In this document: in pieces, positions 21,480-35,800 of the stretch
Layout of the letters: each line of letters opens with the position of its first letter
How positions within the stretch are numbered: position 1 is the first letter of the stretch
DNA from: Apostichopus japonicus
Lineage: Eukaryota > Echinodermata > Holothuroidea > Aspidochirotida > Stichopodidae
DNA: 64,000 nucleotides
Direction of reading: 5' to 3'
NCBI RefSeq assembly: GCF_037975245.1
Contig: NC_092569.1
Span: 28,805,668-28,869,667, forward strand
Translations under genes and position numbers: made by a program
The notes under the pieces: model-generated
Databases searched by the model: none
Told to the model about the DNA's origin: nothing
Seen by the model: the letters and a program-made list of their open reading frames with translations, nothing else

Positions 21480-22135
21480 TTGATATCCCAAGAAGATAAG
21501 CATGGGTAAACCTCATATTTGGTGTGTAGAAGTATTACATTGAGGGAAAGAAGCCTATTGTTTTTGGTTGAGGTCAAAGTTCATTTTGGGTCACCAGTGG
21601 TCAAATTTTGAAAACCTTGCTAACTCGATATTGCAAGAAGAGAAGAGTGGGGAAAACCTCATTTTGGTGTGTAGAAGTAACACATTGATTACAAGAAGCG
21701 TATTGTTTTTGGTGGAGGTCAAATGTTATTTTGGGGTCATTGTGAAATTGTGAAAACCTTGTAAACATGATATTGCAAGAAGAGAACCTTGGACAGATCT
21801 AATATTTGGCTTGAAGATGTACCATACCAAATTTATGGAGCCTATTATTGCTTTTGGTGGAGGTCATAGGTCATTTGAAGTCAACAAACGCCAACCATTT
21901 ACTTCATTCCCCTCTTACCTATCTCTCTACACTAACACACTTTCCTAAACATAATATCGCAAGGGTAGCTTGGACAGATCGCATATTTGGTATGTAATTG
22001 TACCACATTGAGTACAAGAAGCCTTATGTTGTGGGCGGAGGTCAATGGTCGTTTGAGTTCACCGTGGGTCAAATTGTGAAACCATGATTTACACAATTTT
22101 TCAACAAGGACAAATGTCATATTTAGTATGTTGAT
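21480..22135. repeat. Diverged tandem repeat, unit about 150 bp
   Basis: About four degenerate units share the phrases TTGGTGTGTAGAAGT, CACATTGA, AAGAAGCC, GGTGGAGGTCAA and GATATTGCAAGAAGAG. The hAT element at 22164 is inserted in the next such unit. Confidence 0.65.
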
Positions 22136-22163
22136 GTATCTATCACATTAAGCACAAGAAGCC

Positions 22164-22797
22164 CAGGGGCGTAGCGAGCGGGGGGGGGTGTGGGGGGGTG
22201 TCACACCCCCCCCAATAATTTGGTCGCTGTCGGCAAATTTTGGGTCTGTCGGCAAAAGGAGAAAAGGTGAAGAGAGCGGAAGGGGAAGAAAGAAGGAAAG
22301 CTGAATAAAGAAAAGGAGAACGGGAGCTTCTTCCGTGCCAAATTTGACTTAAAATATGCACCAGATTGCATCTAAGGACGTTTCAAAACTAAAAATTTTC
22401 CAAAGGGGAGGGGTATTCCCCCTCCGCTTAGACCCCTCCCCCATTTCAGTCACCACTTCCAGATCCGTCGGCAAATCAAATTTGACTTAAAATATGCACC
22501 AGATTGCATCTAAGGACGTTTCAAAACTAAAAAATTTCCAAAGGGGAGGGGGACACCCCCTCCCCTTAGACCCCTCCCCCATTTCAGTCACCACTTCCAG
22601 ATCCGTCGGCAAATCAAATTTGACTTAAAATATGCACCAGATTGCATCTAAGGTCGTTTCAAAACTAAAAAATTGCCAAAGGGGAGGGGGACACCTCTCC
22701 CCTTAGACCCCTCCCCCATTTCAGTCACCACTTCCAGATCCGTCGGCAAATCAAATTCTCCACACCCCCCCAACAAAAAAACTTCGCTACGCCCCTG
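22164..22797. mobile_element. Non-autonomous hAT-type element with perfect 8-bp target duplication
   Basis: Termini CAGGGGCGTAGCGA and TTCGCTACGCCCCTG are inverted repeats. The flanks are identical 8-bp copies AAGAAGCC (22156-22163 and 22798-22805). The interior contains three tandem units of about 140 bp (starting near 22338, 22480 and 22620) with TTGACTTAAAATATGCACCA and a CCCCTTAGACCCCTCCC block. No coding capacity. Confidence 0.9.
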
Positions 22798-22940
22798 AAG
22801 AAGCCTGTTGTTGAGGTCAATGGTCATTTCAGGACAGCCTGTGTCATTGTAAATGTATTGTTTGTCACATCACACTGCACTGATTTTCACTGTATTACTA
22901 AGATCAAGTATGTTGTACACCCTTGCTATACATTATTACA

Positions 22941-24057
22941 TTGTTTCAATTCAATATTTTTTCTTAAGTTCTTTATTCCAGTATAAATTATATAAAATGT
23001 ATACCTAGGACCAAATTATATATATGAAAACCAATAATTAATTAATTAAAATGATTAGAACAGAGACAGATTAAAATAAAAGATATTGTGTGAACAGTCC
23101 AATTTTCCTCAATGAAACAACATTAGTAACTGATATAAGCGGTTCGGTGAACTGTGTTGAAAGCACTTTTATTTATATGAAGTTATAAATGAATATAAAT
23201 AAATTACCTTAAGGGATGTGAAGTTCACAATATGCCAATGACTGTAATGTATTCGATTTCAAATGCAACACAATTTTGAAGTTTTTTTTTTTTTCAATGG
23301 TTTTTTTAAGCACACGAGGGTTATAATAAAAGATTTTCTAGTGCGCAGAAAAAAAAAAAAAAACGTTCATCATAATATTTTCCACCGCCACTCATAAAAC
23401 AGTACTGTTCTTCTTAAACATTTCAACCAAATTCACAGCAATTAAATGAGAAGCCTCCTCTCGTAGAGTCAAAGTATAGGCCAACTTGGATATACGAGGA
23501 AGATTATTAACTGTGATTTCAACTGTTAATTAGGCCTAAATATGAACCGAAGTTGTTGGGAATATTTGCGGCACACAACGTTCATTCTTAATTTGATTCT
23601 ATACATACTGGCAAGAAACCTTCACCCAGGACTAACATGTAATTTGTAAACATCAACATGTTTGTTTTCCTATGGTTAATAACACTATGTTGTTTTGAAT
23701 TTAGATTAGCTGTTTCATTTCAATATTTTTTTTCTTAAGATCTTTATTCCAGTATAAATTATATAAAATGTATACCTTGGACCAATTATACATAGCCTAT
23801 GAAAACCAAATAATTCATTAATTAAAATGATTAGAACAAAGTCAGATTAAAATAAAAGATATTGTGTGAACAGTCCAATTTCCTCAATGAAACAACATTA
23901 GTTAACTGATATAAGCGGTTCGGTGAACTGTATTGAAAGCACTTTTATTTATATTAAGTTATAAATGAATTAAAATAAATTACCTTAAAGGATGTGAAGT
24001 TCACAATATGCCAATGGCTGTGATGTATTTGATTTCAAATGCAACACAATTTTGAAG
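22941..24057. repeat. Pair of 345-bp repeats separated by 425 bp
   Basis: 22941-23285 and 23711-24057 are nearly identical direct repeats (CTTTATTCCAGTATAAATTA, then GATATAAGCGGTTCGGTGAA, then CCAATG(A/G)CTGT). The spacer has poly-T/poly-A runs. No gene recognised. Confidence 0.8.
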
Positions 24058-24289
24058 TATTTATTATGTATCTTACAACAACAACAAGTACCATGAAACA
24101 AATTTATCATTGTACGTCTGACAACACATCTGCTTGCTTCAAGTTCACTTTTGGTCTCCAGTATCAATCTGATGTTAACTGATAACGTTGCATAGGAAAT
24201 GAATTCAAACTTCAACTGGAAGCTTACATTGTATACCTCTTTTATCAGTTCAAAAATGTACTTTCTCCATGAGTTAGCCTTTTTATAAT

Positions 24290-24560
24290 TTCGGTTATCT
24301 ATTGCCGACTGGTATCAGGGAAAATAAAATCCGTTGCCATAACAACCTCAAAAAAGTCAATAAACAAACTCTGATTATGGTCTTTTTGTTTTTGTTTTTT
24401 TCATTAATATGGAATATTTTATGAAAGATCGTGACGATCATTAAACGCCCCATTTCCACGAAATTAATTAAGAACTTCCATTTTATATTACAGTTATGAG
24501 TTTTCTATAGAAGACTTGCGACTTTTTACACAACACTCAATCACAATAGGTATATGAATA
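24290..24560. repeat. Dispersed repeat, copies also at 26320-26625 and 27005-27185
   Basis: Shared phrases GCCGACTGGTATCAGGGAAA, ATCAATATGGAATATTTT and TTCTATAGAAGAC(T/G)TGCGAC occur at all or most sites in the same orientation. No coding content. Confidence 0.75.
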
Positions 24561-24589
24561 CATAATTGTCAGTGCCAATTTTTCTTTTT

Positions 24590-25571
24590 AGGTTATGCAC
24601 AATCACAGGAATAAATGTATAGGCCTAGATAAACTAGAGTGCGACAGCCGATATATCCAACTGTCGCATTCCAATTTTCCAAATATCATCCGTTTAACAA
24701 AGTTTTGGGGAGAGACACCCCCCCCCCCCCATCCTCTCTAGCGACGTCCCTGCATATACCCAGTGTTCTCACTGTGGAGTAAACTCCGGTATCACTCAGC
24801 AACAAGGTAACATGGAATGCGCTGCCACGGAATATACTCCCTATTTCGTTTCCCCAATCTTAGGGAACGGGCACCGTCTTTCAGACACTATCTACAACTA
24901 AACAACAAATATGTACAGGCTTGGGCTCTAGCTATGAAGTGTTGTCTCTTATGATAATGACGGAGCGCACTAGTTTTCTACTGGAATCGCCCAAAGATGC
25001 GGCGTATGTAATCCGAGGAACCAACGAACTTCTCTGCTAACTCCCCAGGCTTCAACTGGGCTAGACGTTCGCGGTGAATATGGCACACCATCACATGGTT
25101 CAGCCTCTCTTGAGTCATGGTGCTCCGTATCCATGTCTTCAAACGCCTCAACGCACTAAAAGATCTCTCGGCTTCCGTCGAACTGGAAGGGTAGACGAGG
25201 AGCAACCGCAAGAGCTGCTTCGACTTCACCAAACATAGGCCGTACGGCTGGTTTCATCGACTTGAATATTTGTCTATACCCTTCAACCGACGACGACTGG
25301 AACTGGCCTCGAAAGAAAGGAAGACTAAGCTTAAGATTATCGGAGAGCTCAGGGTACCAACGCACGAGATCTGTTTGTATTTCTCCATTCAGCAACATTG
25401 ATTGATATTCGATGATATGAATCCTGAGATGTGTAAGTCCTAATAGCCACGACACTACTCTTTTACCAAATGTGTGTGTATGTGTGGAGGGGTCATTTGA
25501 TAGTGTGTCCCCATCGAAATGTGTGGGGGACGTGTTCCCCGCCCCTCCCCCTCCCTGGATTGACGCCCATG
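24590..25571 (-). mobile_element. Duplicated segment: CAGGGACG element 3' part plus hAT remnant
   Basis: Homologous to about 12010-12990: degenerate palindrome at 24637, inverted terminus GACGTCCCTG at 24743-24752, then the hAT transposase fragment and the terminus TTGACGCCCATG at 25560-25571. The left end of the CAGGGACG element is missing. Confidence 0.7.
24978..25455 (-). pseudogene. hAT transposase C-terminal fragment, frameshifted
   Basis: Two overlapping frames (25156-25455 then 24978-25232) together correspond to the fragment at 12388-12807, with the break near 25200-25230. The second frame has the dimerisation signature TEAERSFSALRRLKTW and RLNHVMVCHIH. Dead by frameshift and truncation. 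Confidence 0.85.
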
Positions 25572-25960
25572 CACTCAGTGTGCTATTGCAGGTGTGATTT
25601 TGTCTTTTCCCTGATCTATATCTTTAATGATAAAACGGTTATATTGTCAACGGATGAGTGATCGGATATCATATTTTTAGTAAGTTTTAACAATCCCTCA
25701 TGTATCATTTTGAATCTCTATAAACCATCGTTTTATTGATTGCTGGAAAGATTCAATAGTAAACACACTGCCTTTTTTTCAACCTTCTCTTATCATCCTA
25801 TTCTTTCATTTATCTTTGTTTGTTGCATGCATGTATACGATTGATATATCTCTTTTATAAGTAGAGTATAGTTAAGTACATGTCAGCTGTTGCTAAAATC
25901 TTAATTTTTATTATTATTAAATATATATGATCTATGTCCGGTGGACAGAGCGAAATATAT
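25572..25960. repeat. Segment duplicated at 59732-60030
   Basis: CAGTGTGCTA, GATCTATATCTTTAATGAT, GTCAACGGATGAGTGATCGG and ATTGATTGCTGGAAAGATTC occur in order in both places, directly after the same transposon terminus. No gene. Confidence 0.8.
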
Positions 25961-26053
25961 GTTGAGACTAGTGGAACAGAGTTGTCTGATGATCGCTCAA
26001 CGCGTGAAACTCTGAGTTAAAACTACTAGTGTCCCACTAGTCTCAACTAGTCT

Positions 26054-26131
<78 letters not shown>

Positions 26132-26132
26132 T

Positions 26133-26213
<81 letters not shown>

Positions 26214-26269
26214 ACTCAGAGTTCACGCGTTGAGCGATCATCAGACAACTCTGTTCCACTAGTCTCAAC
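25961..26269. repeat. TA-cored palindrome, 57-bp arms
   Basis: Left arm 25961-26017 and right arm 26214-26269 are inverted repeats differing by one inserted A. The spacer is mainly (TA)n (26056-26210). A coding frame made of alternating Ile/Tyr over it is an artefact. Confidence 0.9.
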
Positions 26270-29200
26270 ATAAATTACAGAAAGGGGCAAAAGGTTTCAT
26301 CATTCCAAAAATACACTTTCTCCATGGAATAGCCTTTTTATAAGTTTGGTTATCTATCGCCGACTGGTATCAGGGAAAATAAAATCCGTTGCCATAACAA
26401 CCTCAAAAAAGTCAATAAACAAACTCTGATATGGTCTTTTTGTTTTTTGCTTTTTTCATCAATATGGAATATTTTATGAAAGATCGTGACGATCATTAAT
26501 CGCTCCATTTCCACGAAATTAATTAAGAACTTCCATATTATATTACAGTTTTGAGTTTTCTATAGAAGACTTGCGACTTTTTACACAACACTTAATCACA
26601 ATAGGTATATGAATACATAATTGTCATTGCCACCTCTTGCTCACTGTTTAAAATTCGGGCAATATACTGATAACTTTTCGGGTTCCTACTGAAAAAAAAG
26701 ATAATTTGCAATGTGCATTTCAGTGGTTAAACTTATATTATTATTACCATTGCTATTGTAACGACTTCCCCAATAATTATAACAAATATGGAAGGGTAAT
26801 AACACTGAAAATTATTTCTATGTTATCGGCATGCGATGTAAAAACCGATGCATGCCTATATAATATGCACATCCAAATGTGGAACGCTCGCATACAATTT
26901 CTCAAAGTGGTAAGGAAAACGTGGTAAATATGACTGATAAAAGGTCAATTTTGACCAAAAATTCATCAATTTTTAGGTCATGCACAATCACAGGAGTAAT
27001 TGATTATGGTCTTTTTTTCATCAATATGGAATATTTTTAAAAGTTTGTGACGATCATTAATGAACCCTTTTACTAGAAATTAATTAAGAACGTCCATTTT
27101 ATATTACAGTTTTGAGTTTTCTATAGAAGACGTGCGACTTTTTACACAACACTCAATCACAATAGGTATATGAATACATAATTGTCATTGCCACCGCTTT
27201 CTAACTGTTTACATACGTATATGTTTTCAAGTGATCATGAAAAGTTCTGAAACTTGGTTCTGAAAGGACACCTGTGTAGACTTTCCGTGTATAGGTATAA
27301 TCAGGTAACAACTCCCATGGTATGGGTTACGCGATATCTCGACCATTTGATAATTTTCGTCAAAATGTCATGTTAGTGTAATTGTCAAGTTTAGTTTATC
27401 TAACGCAACAACTCATAAATGTTAAATGTGATTCCAAGATATCATGTTAATGATGTTTTGCATAAACTATAGCAATGACTTTGTACATGTAAACAGGTAA
27501 ACGTGCAAGAAGCAACTCGAGGAAATGGAAATTTTCGTCAAGATGTCACTTGTTCCTCACTCGGCAAATATCGCATATGTTGACACGCTGTCGAGGTATA
27601 CTAACATAGTGCTTTTACATCTTGTCTGCATGTGCCGTCAATGCCACCGTCATAAAAGAAAAGAATTGCTTTTTAATATACAATAATGAATAGACCTTTT
27701 TGCAAAATATATCAATTTTTGGCACAAAAAAAGGGAGGGTGGGGGGTGGCGAGCACAAAATTTCGCCGAAGTCCGTTTTGGGGTCAGATCTAAGGAAAAG
27801 GGGACCAATAACCATGGGCGTATAGGAGCCCAATTGGTTTGGGTGCTGTAACGATTTGCACGAAAAATGTAAGCAAAATTGAAGGGCGTACTGGTAAAAC
27901 CCCCTCACCTTTTGAGAATGTGTTACTAACTTAAAAGGTGCTAAACTTAGATGCATACTGGTGCTACCATTGGAAGGAAACTTATGTATACAAGATTTTT
28001 AATTTCCAGGTTAGTCTCCCAATATATTTCTGTATAATATTTTCACTAGTTGGCGTCAAAAGTGTGTGTGTGTGGGGGGGGGGGTCGGCTATGCGAGCAT
28101 GCCACCCCCTATGCACATAACTTCACAACATCAATGCCAGATAAGTCGAGCACGTTTAGAACGTTATAGACGTTTAGTTATAAACGTTTAGAACGTGATA
28201 GTCTATTACTACCTTAGGCTGAGTTCTTATACGGACTTACTAACTCTCATCAAACAAACTTATTGTATATATTTTTGGCAGTACCCGAAACAAATATCAG
28301 AATATTGCCCGAATTTTCACAGGAATATCTTTTTGCGGGGGGGGGGGGGGGGGCTTCCCCTCGCCTCCTACGCCTATGCCAATAACTTCTCTTTCAGAAA
28401 TGTGTTTAGGAAGGGTGCTTATATGCAAAATGGTGCTATCATTTCTACAATTTTAACAAACTTTTGCTAGTGTACACGACTCATTGTGTGTGTGCAAATT
28501 TTTAGCTCTCCATTTCTTACACTCATCTTAATATCTCCGTCAATGTCATCAAATTTATCATTTCCGATGCTATATGAATATTCAAATTGATATTGAACCA
28601 ATCATCTTACCGATTGGATCGTATTGTCAGTTACAGTAGTTAACCCTTTTATAGTGTAGTCAATTGGTCCGTTTGTCAAATCCGCACAACCTCAAATCAA
28701 TCTCAAGGTAATAATTTATAATAACTTCGTGACGATGACGTTACAAAAAGATTGGCTGTCGCATTGGAAAACGAAAATGTTCCCTTCAAGGGTAATTGAG
28801 TCGTGCTCAGGTTTTTTTGAGGTAATCATACCTACTGGCTAAACAAGAGTACAGTACTGTACCCTTTCTATGCCCCTACCTAAATCAGTCGGAAGAATTT
28901 TGGAATCCTCTTAATGTGGAGTTTTTCATCTAACCCCCCATCTCCCCAGTACAAAACAGTTGTTGCGCCCCTACTGTTAACTGTAGAACAATAAAGGGCT
29001 GATCGGGGTCTGACAGATATCACGTGCAAACTCAAGATTTCCTGATACACTAATATTGTTGTGATATATAATACTGCCATGCTCATTGGTTACCAGAAGT
29101 CTCCCTTTACGAACTATATATGCGGATACACATGTGTTTTGCTAAAAACGTCATTTATAGTATTTGGTCACTTTTCAAGAGAATCGTGGTATCCGAGGCG

Positions 29201-29795
29201 TAGGAAGAAAGTTCAATCGAGGGATGGTAGGAAGGGGTGGGGGTGTGGGGGGGGGGAGTAGAAACCTCGAAGGGCAGCAACAACCAATCATTTTCACAAG
29301 ACTTGTTTTACAAAGAAGAGAATTAATGCTTCAAATCTTACCAGCTGTGTTCAATCTATCTGCGCATTGAAGGCATAAACAGCCAATTGAGACTAAGCAA
29401 TTTTCATTGCATATTCAAATTGTCTGGGGTATCGTCTGTAAAACAATCCGGACCACTCATCAGCTTCCAGACTTACATCGTGATCAACTAATTGATATGA
29501 TGTGAATACGGAATTGTGTACAACCAGCTCCATATTGTAATCACAATGTTGAACTTGAATATGCATGAAAAATTATATACGTCATCCACCATCATGACCA
29601 ATTAAAATTCACTATAGGGGAGACTATATTGGACGCTTTATGAAGATTGTAATAACTACTGGCAAACGGTCAGTAATTCTTCATTAGTATCACAGAACGG
29701 CAAGACATACATGATACGTACCTACTTACCACAGGAAAAGACACATTTGATAAACTTAGATTGTTTTTCCCTTTCCGCCTCTGGATTTGTTCAAA
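26270..29795. other. Repeat-rich flank upstream of the FREP gene, no gene recognised
   Basis: Besides the dispersed repeat copies at 26320-26625 and 27005-27185, a stretch at 27810-28100 and 28330-28375 has G runs and CCTCCTACGCC-type TE termini. None of the short open frames shows a known domain. The FREP promoter should lie at the right end; no TATA box is evident. Confidence 0.4.
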
Positions 29796-29886
29796 ATGGA
29801 GAAAGGAGGATTAAAGCAGTGTCGATCACCTTTATTTATTCATCTTCTGATTGCTGTCATTCTGCTTCTTGGAGGGAGGTCTCAAG
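29796..29886 (+). CDS. FREP exon 1: signal peptide
   Basis: ATG with 30 codons plus one base, donor GTAGGC at 29887. Charged start, then the hydrophobic core LFIHLLIAVILLLGG and RSQG, a typical cleavable secretion signal. Phase 1. Confidence 0.85.
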
Positions 29887-32800
29887 GTAGGCTTAATTTT
29901 ACCAAAATGTACATTTTTAACAATGATAAACATTAAGTTCCCATGAGTGAACAACAGAAATAGTGTTCTGGGAACAACCATGTCGACATAATTGTATATC
30001 TACTTAAAAGCCTACAAGTGATTACCTCAGAAATGCATAACGTCACATTTATCTTTTCTTCTTCTGGGGATGGACCTCCAGATCTCCCTAATGACGGAGT
30101 TCCCTTCAACGATCACAAGGTCATACCAGTTATCTTCGTATAAGAGCTAAGGTGAAATGTTATATGCTATACTTCCAGCACAATTGGACTGCAGGACTAT
30201 AAGCCAGCGTTGCCAGTTCCCCTCCCCCCTCCCCGCCCCCTCCAAAAACACACAATTATGTTGTTCAATCCGACTTAAGGTAGATATAGGCCTAGGCTTG
30301 GGTAAAAACATTTACCCGTTTCACTCGATATTGTTCATCTTATAAGAGTCCCCCATATAAGCTTGCACGGTTTCGTGAAAACCACAAACCGTTTTTTTTT
30401 CTTGCAAAAAACCCGATTCTGGCTCAAAAACCGGTTTTCTTCCTTCCCGAATTTCATTGAAAACATTCAAATCTCTGACGGAGGTGTCGCGATCGCTAAG
30501 ATGCGTATTTTTGAAACTATACCAACACTGCTGTAAAAGTCTAGTTTGTTCGCAGTAGCGGGTAAAAAATAAGGAGAATAAATTCAAGGAACGTTACTGT
30601 CTTCATGACTCTCTTTTCATTACCCATGTTAACTTAATTTAACTTAAAAGTTAAAATGTCGAAAAGAAATGTGTTAGTGAAATTCTTTCTTAAAGTTTTA
30701 ACATCACGTGCAATTATCGTTTGTCTTGTGTTTTCTCGACTTCACGAATTTCAAGTTAGTGTTCAGAAAAAAACTCACGGGTCAACCCGATCACCCGATG
30801 GTCTCGTTAGCGAGAAATCTACTCTGATAATGACAGTAACTATTTACTTACAGTTGTCTAAGAATTTCTGTTAACTAAGGAAGGGTTTGCTCGGTCGGTT
30901 GCTTACTGTTTAACCTGCTAATGATGATAAAATAGAATTCGTTGGAATTAATAGATAACAAATTTGCCCCAGATGGAGAAACTTCCTAAACGTAGATATT
31001 AATGTAATACCCCCTCCCGAGAAAATCAATTGCTCTACCCCCATATCCACGCTAGTAAGACGTTATATTTTCGGAGATTAGGGCCGAGCGTAAACCCCAC
31101 TATTACCAATTGGAGATCGTAAAAAAATTTCTTTACAATATGATTGGTCCAATAAATTCAGTAGTGGCTGACAAAGTGTTCGAAGGTACCAAATTGCACA
31201 AGGCTCTAGCCATGTTCGCGGGTGGTGTCTTGGCGGTAAAAAAAAATTCTCTTCAAGGAGTGAAGAGAATTTGCCGCCTACACTTTCAAGTACAAGTTGA
31301 AAAATAATGCTGGCAAAAGCGGGGATTATAGGTCGGCAAAGATTATAAATTGTTTACGTTAAAAGGGAAACAAGTATTCATCAACGTAAATGAACAATTA
31401 ACCAACTGAGAGTCGCCTTGTCTAACGATAATTGATAAGAAGTAGTGAAAGGAAACTTGCCAAGAAAATCTATTAGCGTACAAAGAAAAATTGTCCAACA
31501 GCAACATCTGTAATTTCCAGCTATATACACAACATTTTAACTCCTAATTAGTATTCCTTGGCTCAAGCCTGCCTGACGTCAGGTGTATCTTGTGAATAAT
31601 AGACTTTGATTGGTCTAATGTTACTTTTTGCATCTTTGTTGTTCAACTAACAGAGCCCTGCTCAAATGTTTTCTCACTGCTAGGCCTGTGTTCTGAGCCA
31701 GTTGCGTGCGCAGCTGTACATGTCGTATGGTATTGTGGATTGCGCCATGTACGTACCTTTCAAGTTTTAACGACCATTTTTTGGACACGAACTTTGCTCA
31801 ATGTGTTTGAAAAGATTTTCTCCATATCCTCTACTGTTAAATTGAAGTAAAATAATAAGAACAACATAAAGAGGACAAACACGTTGGATATAACAATTAA
31901 TTTTGAACTGCATCTCGTCATTTGAGTGTGTGTACTTCTCACAACTACTAACGTTGGTCACCAAGGTAAGTCCAATACTACAAGTACAAGGTCACCTATA
32001 ACTGATTCACGCATATAAATTATAAGGGCTGCATAGCCTAATGTTAGGCCTAGCTATCCACACTCAACACTGGTATATGGCGTGTGCCAATCGTAGCTGC
32101 CAATGTCGTCTAGCAGAAAAGCTTTCGCTTGTTGCAATTTACTTTCACATTGCAAAAAGATCACTAAATTGGAGAAACCAAAGTCAACAAATGATGGATG
32201 GAAGCTTTAACTTTTTTTTCCAGTATTTGCAGTTCAACATTTCGTTTTTTTCGGTTTTCTTAAAATAACAAATAGTACCGAAATTCGGTCGGCAAAAACC
32301 GGTTTCGGCCGGTACTAAAACCGGTTTACAGTGCAAGCCTACCCTCAGCGAATTGCGAACAAACATAATTCCTACCCACATATATAGGGGCAGTTGTCAA
32401 ACAAATAACAAAAAGTCAACAACTTTGTATTTGTTATTTGTTCCCCCGATTTAAAAAAAAAAAAAACTTTGGACGGTTGCCTCCCAGAATAATTGGCAGC
32501 CCCTGTGTCATAATGCTCCCACCTGGAACATTGGGTTGAGAATGTCCAATTCACACACAATAGAAATGGAGATGAACACCAATAATAGGGTAAAAGCTAC
32601 ATATCTAATTTATTGAAAATCTCTACATAATAATCTGACAAGAGTATAAGAAGATACTGCTTCTCTCCTCCCTAGCTGCAATCCACCCTCTCCAAAAGTT
32701 AATTACACTCTCTCTCTCAACTTCCTTCCCCCCCCCAATCTCTCCTCCCCAACAGGTCTGGACTTGTTGATTCCAAAAATAAATCGAAGTAAAACAATGG

Positions 32801-35800
32801 TGTCCTTTGTGACCATGTGACACACCATGGTCTAAACAAGGATGATGTAACAGACCCATGTCAAAGGTCACTAGGTTGTTACTATGGGCAGTTGTTTATC
32901 CTCTGCCCACCAAGGAGAAAACTACGGATGCCTTTAGGTGATACATCCTTACACCCCCATACTTCAAGAGAAAAGCTGTGTCTTTTCACAAAACAATAAT
33001 ACACAAGTTAGGATAATTTCCATTAAAATAAAAAGGGAAATCTTAAAAGCAAATGACAACATTCTTTTAATTAAAAGAGTACATGTTTAATTAATGTATA
33101 AAATACATGAGATATCCTTCCCATAAACTAGGCCTAAGAGGCAGACAGACAGTTATAAGCAAAACAATGCGGAAATGATAATCAACATATAAATGTACTA
33201 CACTCCATAATGGACACCATGGCAGTTACCCATTAACAATGATAAAAACGACTATAACTGAGTCTACTTCTAGTGTTTATGAACTATAAGTACTACAATA
33301 CATAACATGAAAACTCACTTTAAAACATCCTAGACAAAGCATCGGCATTAGAGTTATCTGTGCTCTTCTTATGTTGTATGGTAAAGTTATATTCTTGCAA
33401 AACTATTGACCATCGAGTAAGTCTTTTGTTATGCAACTTCATTTGGTCAAGCCAAACTAACGGTTTATGATCAGTCTGGATCAAAAATTTTCTGCCAAAC
33501 AAATAAACATACAATTTCTGCACCGCCCATACAATTGCTAGGCACTCTTTTTCTATAGTGGAATACACTTCTTCCGAACGAGATAACTTCCGGCTTATGT
33601 AAATAATAGGATGCTCCGATCCATCTTCCCCTATTTGGCTAAGTACACTCCCAATACCTCTTTCGGAAGCATCACATTGAAGAATAAAATCCTTCTCGAA
33701 ATCTGGACTTTTCAGTACAGGTTTGCAAGTGATCAGTTCCTTTAATGACAAAAATGCCTGCTCACATCCCTCTGTCCATTCAATAACAGTAGGCTTACTT
33801 TTCTTTGTAAGGTCTGTAAGGGGACTGGCAATTTGAGCAAAATCCGGTATAAGTTTCGATAATACCCGGTTAATCCAAGAAACGATCTTACATCTGTCTT
33901 AGTTAGAGGGGTAGGCCAGTTAATAATAGCTTCCACCTTACACTCTTCTGGTCTTACTTCTCCACTACCAATTACATAACCTAGATAAGGAACTGTAGGT
34001 TCACCTATCCTACACTTATCAGGCTTTACTGCCAATCCTGATTTCTCCAATCTATTAAACACTGCCTCCAAATGACACAAGTGCTCTTCCCATGTCTTAC
34101 TGAATATAACTATGTCATCAATATAGGCCTTAGCAAATTCCTCACATCCTTGCAAAACATTATCCACAAGACGTTGGAAAGTTGCAGGTGCGTTACGCAT
34201 TCCAAAAGGCATGACTAGGTATTCAAAAAGACCAAAGGGAGTAATAAACGCTGACTTTTCCCTGGCTGCTTGAGATAAGGGTACTTGATAGTAACCCTTC
34301 GTCAAATCAAGAGTAGAAATAAACGGTGATCCACTTACGTCATCGATGATGTCATCGACACGTGGTATGGGATATGCGTCAAATTTGGTCACTTGATTAA
34401 GTTTTCTGTAGTCTGTACATATCCTAATTGAACCATCCTTCTTTGGAACTGAAACAATGGGCGACGCCCATGGACTAGACGATGGTTTGATTATTCCTGC
34501 CTCTAACATTTGCTCTAGTTGTGACTTAATTTTGGCTCTTTTAGCCTGGGGCAAGCGGTATGCCTTTTGTGTAATAGGCACTTCATTAGTTACATAAACA
34601 TCATGCTCAGTACTTTGAGTTCTACCTGGTACATCAGACAGTATGTCATCAAACTTCTGTAGAAGTTTTGCGACATTATTTCGTTTCTCCTCTGTTAACC
34701 TCTCTGAAATATTTACACTTTGCCAATCTTGGGTTCTGATTGGTTGATACCCTATCTCTGAATTACCATCACTATTAGAGTCACTTTCTAATACCTGAGC
34801 ATATAAACAATGCCGTTCTACCCACGGACGAAGCATATTCACATGAAATATTCTGAACTGCTTTCTCTTTGTACCTGTGTCTATTTCATAATCTGTATCA
34901 CTTATTTTATTAGTGATAGGGTAGGGTCCTTGCCATTCTGCTTGTAGTTTCCCAGATGCTGTGGGCAGAAACACTAGAACTTGTTGTCCAACCCCATAAC
35001 ATCTACTCCTAGCAGTTCTATCATAACACTCTTTCTGTTGGTCTTGAGCAGCAGCAAGATTTTCTTGAACCATTGCTGTGAGCTCTCTCATACGATTTCG
35101 CATATCTAGCACATACTCTAAGATATTCTCGTTACGACACTGACCTTCTGGATTACATATCTCTTCTTTCAATACATCCAGAGCTCCCTTTACTTTTCTA
35201 CCATAAAGTAACTCAAACGGACTAAATCCTGTGCTGCTTTGGGGCACTTCCCTATAAGCAAATAAAAGATAGGGGATATAACGATCCCAACTTTCCGGTT
35301 GTTGAGTAACAAATGCCCGTAACATTGATTTTAATGTACCATTAAACCTCTCAACGAGACCATTGGTTTGAGGATGGTACGAACTGGACTTCAAATGGTC
35401 TATTTCTAACAAGTTACAAACTTCTTTCATTAACTTTGAAGTGAAGTTCGTTCCCTGATCCGAAACTATCTCCTCAGGAATACCAACACGGGAGAATAAT
35501 TTCACTAGTTCCTCAGCAATTGTCTCCGCTTCCTGATTTGGAATGGGAATTGCTTCTGGGTAACGGGTAGCATAGTCCACTACGACTAAAACATAACGAT
35601 TACCCTTCTTAGTTCGAGGTAAGGGCCCTGCCAGATCCATGCCAATTCTTTTAAATGGTACTTGTATAATGGGTAAGGGGTTTAATGGGGCCTTTGTCAC
35701 ATCCCTACGCCCTGCTGTTTTTTGGCAGTTAGCACAACTTTGGCAATATTTACCAACATCACCAAAAATTCCTGGCCAATAAAAATTATTGAGGATTCGA

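Noticed and set aside
26053-26271. Antisense Ile/Tyr-rich frame
   Set aside because: Translation of (TA)n inside a palindrome.
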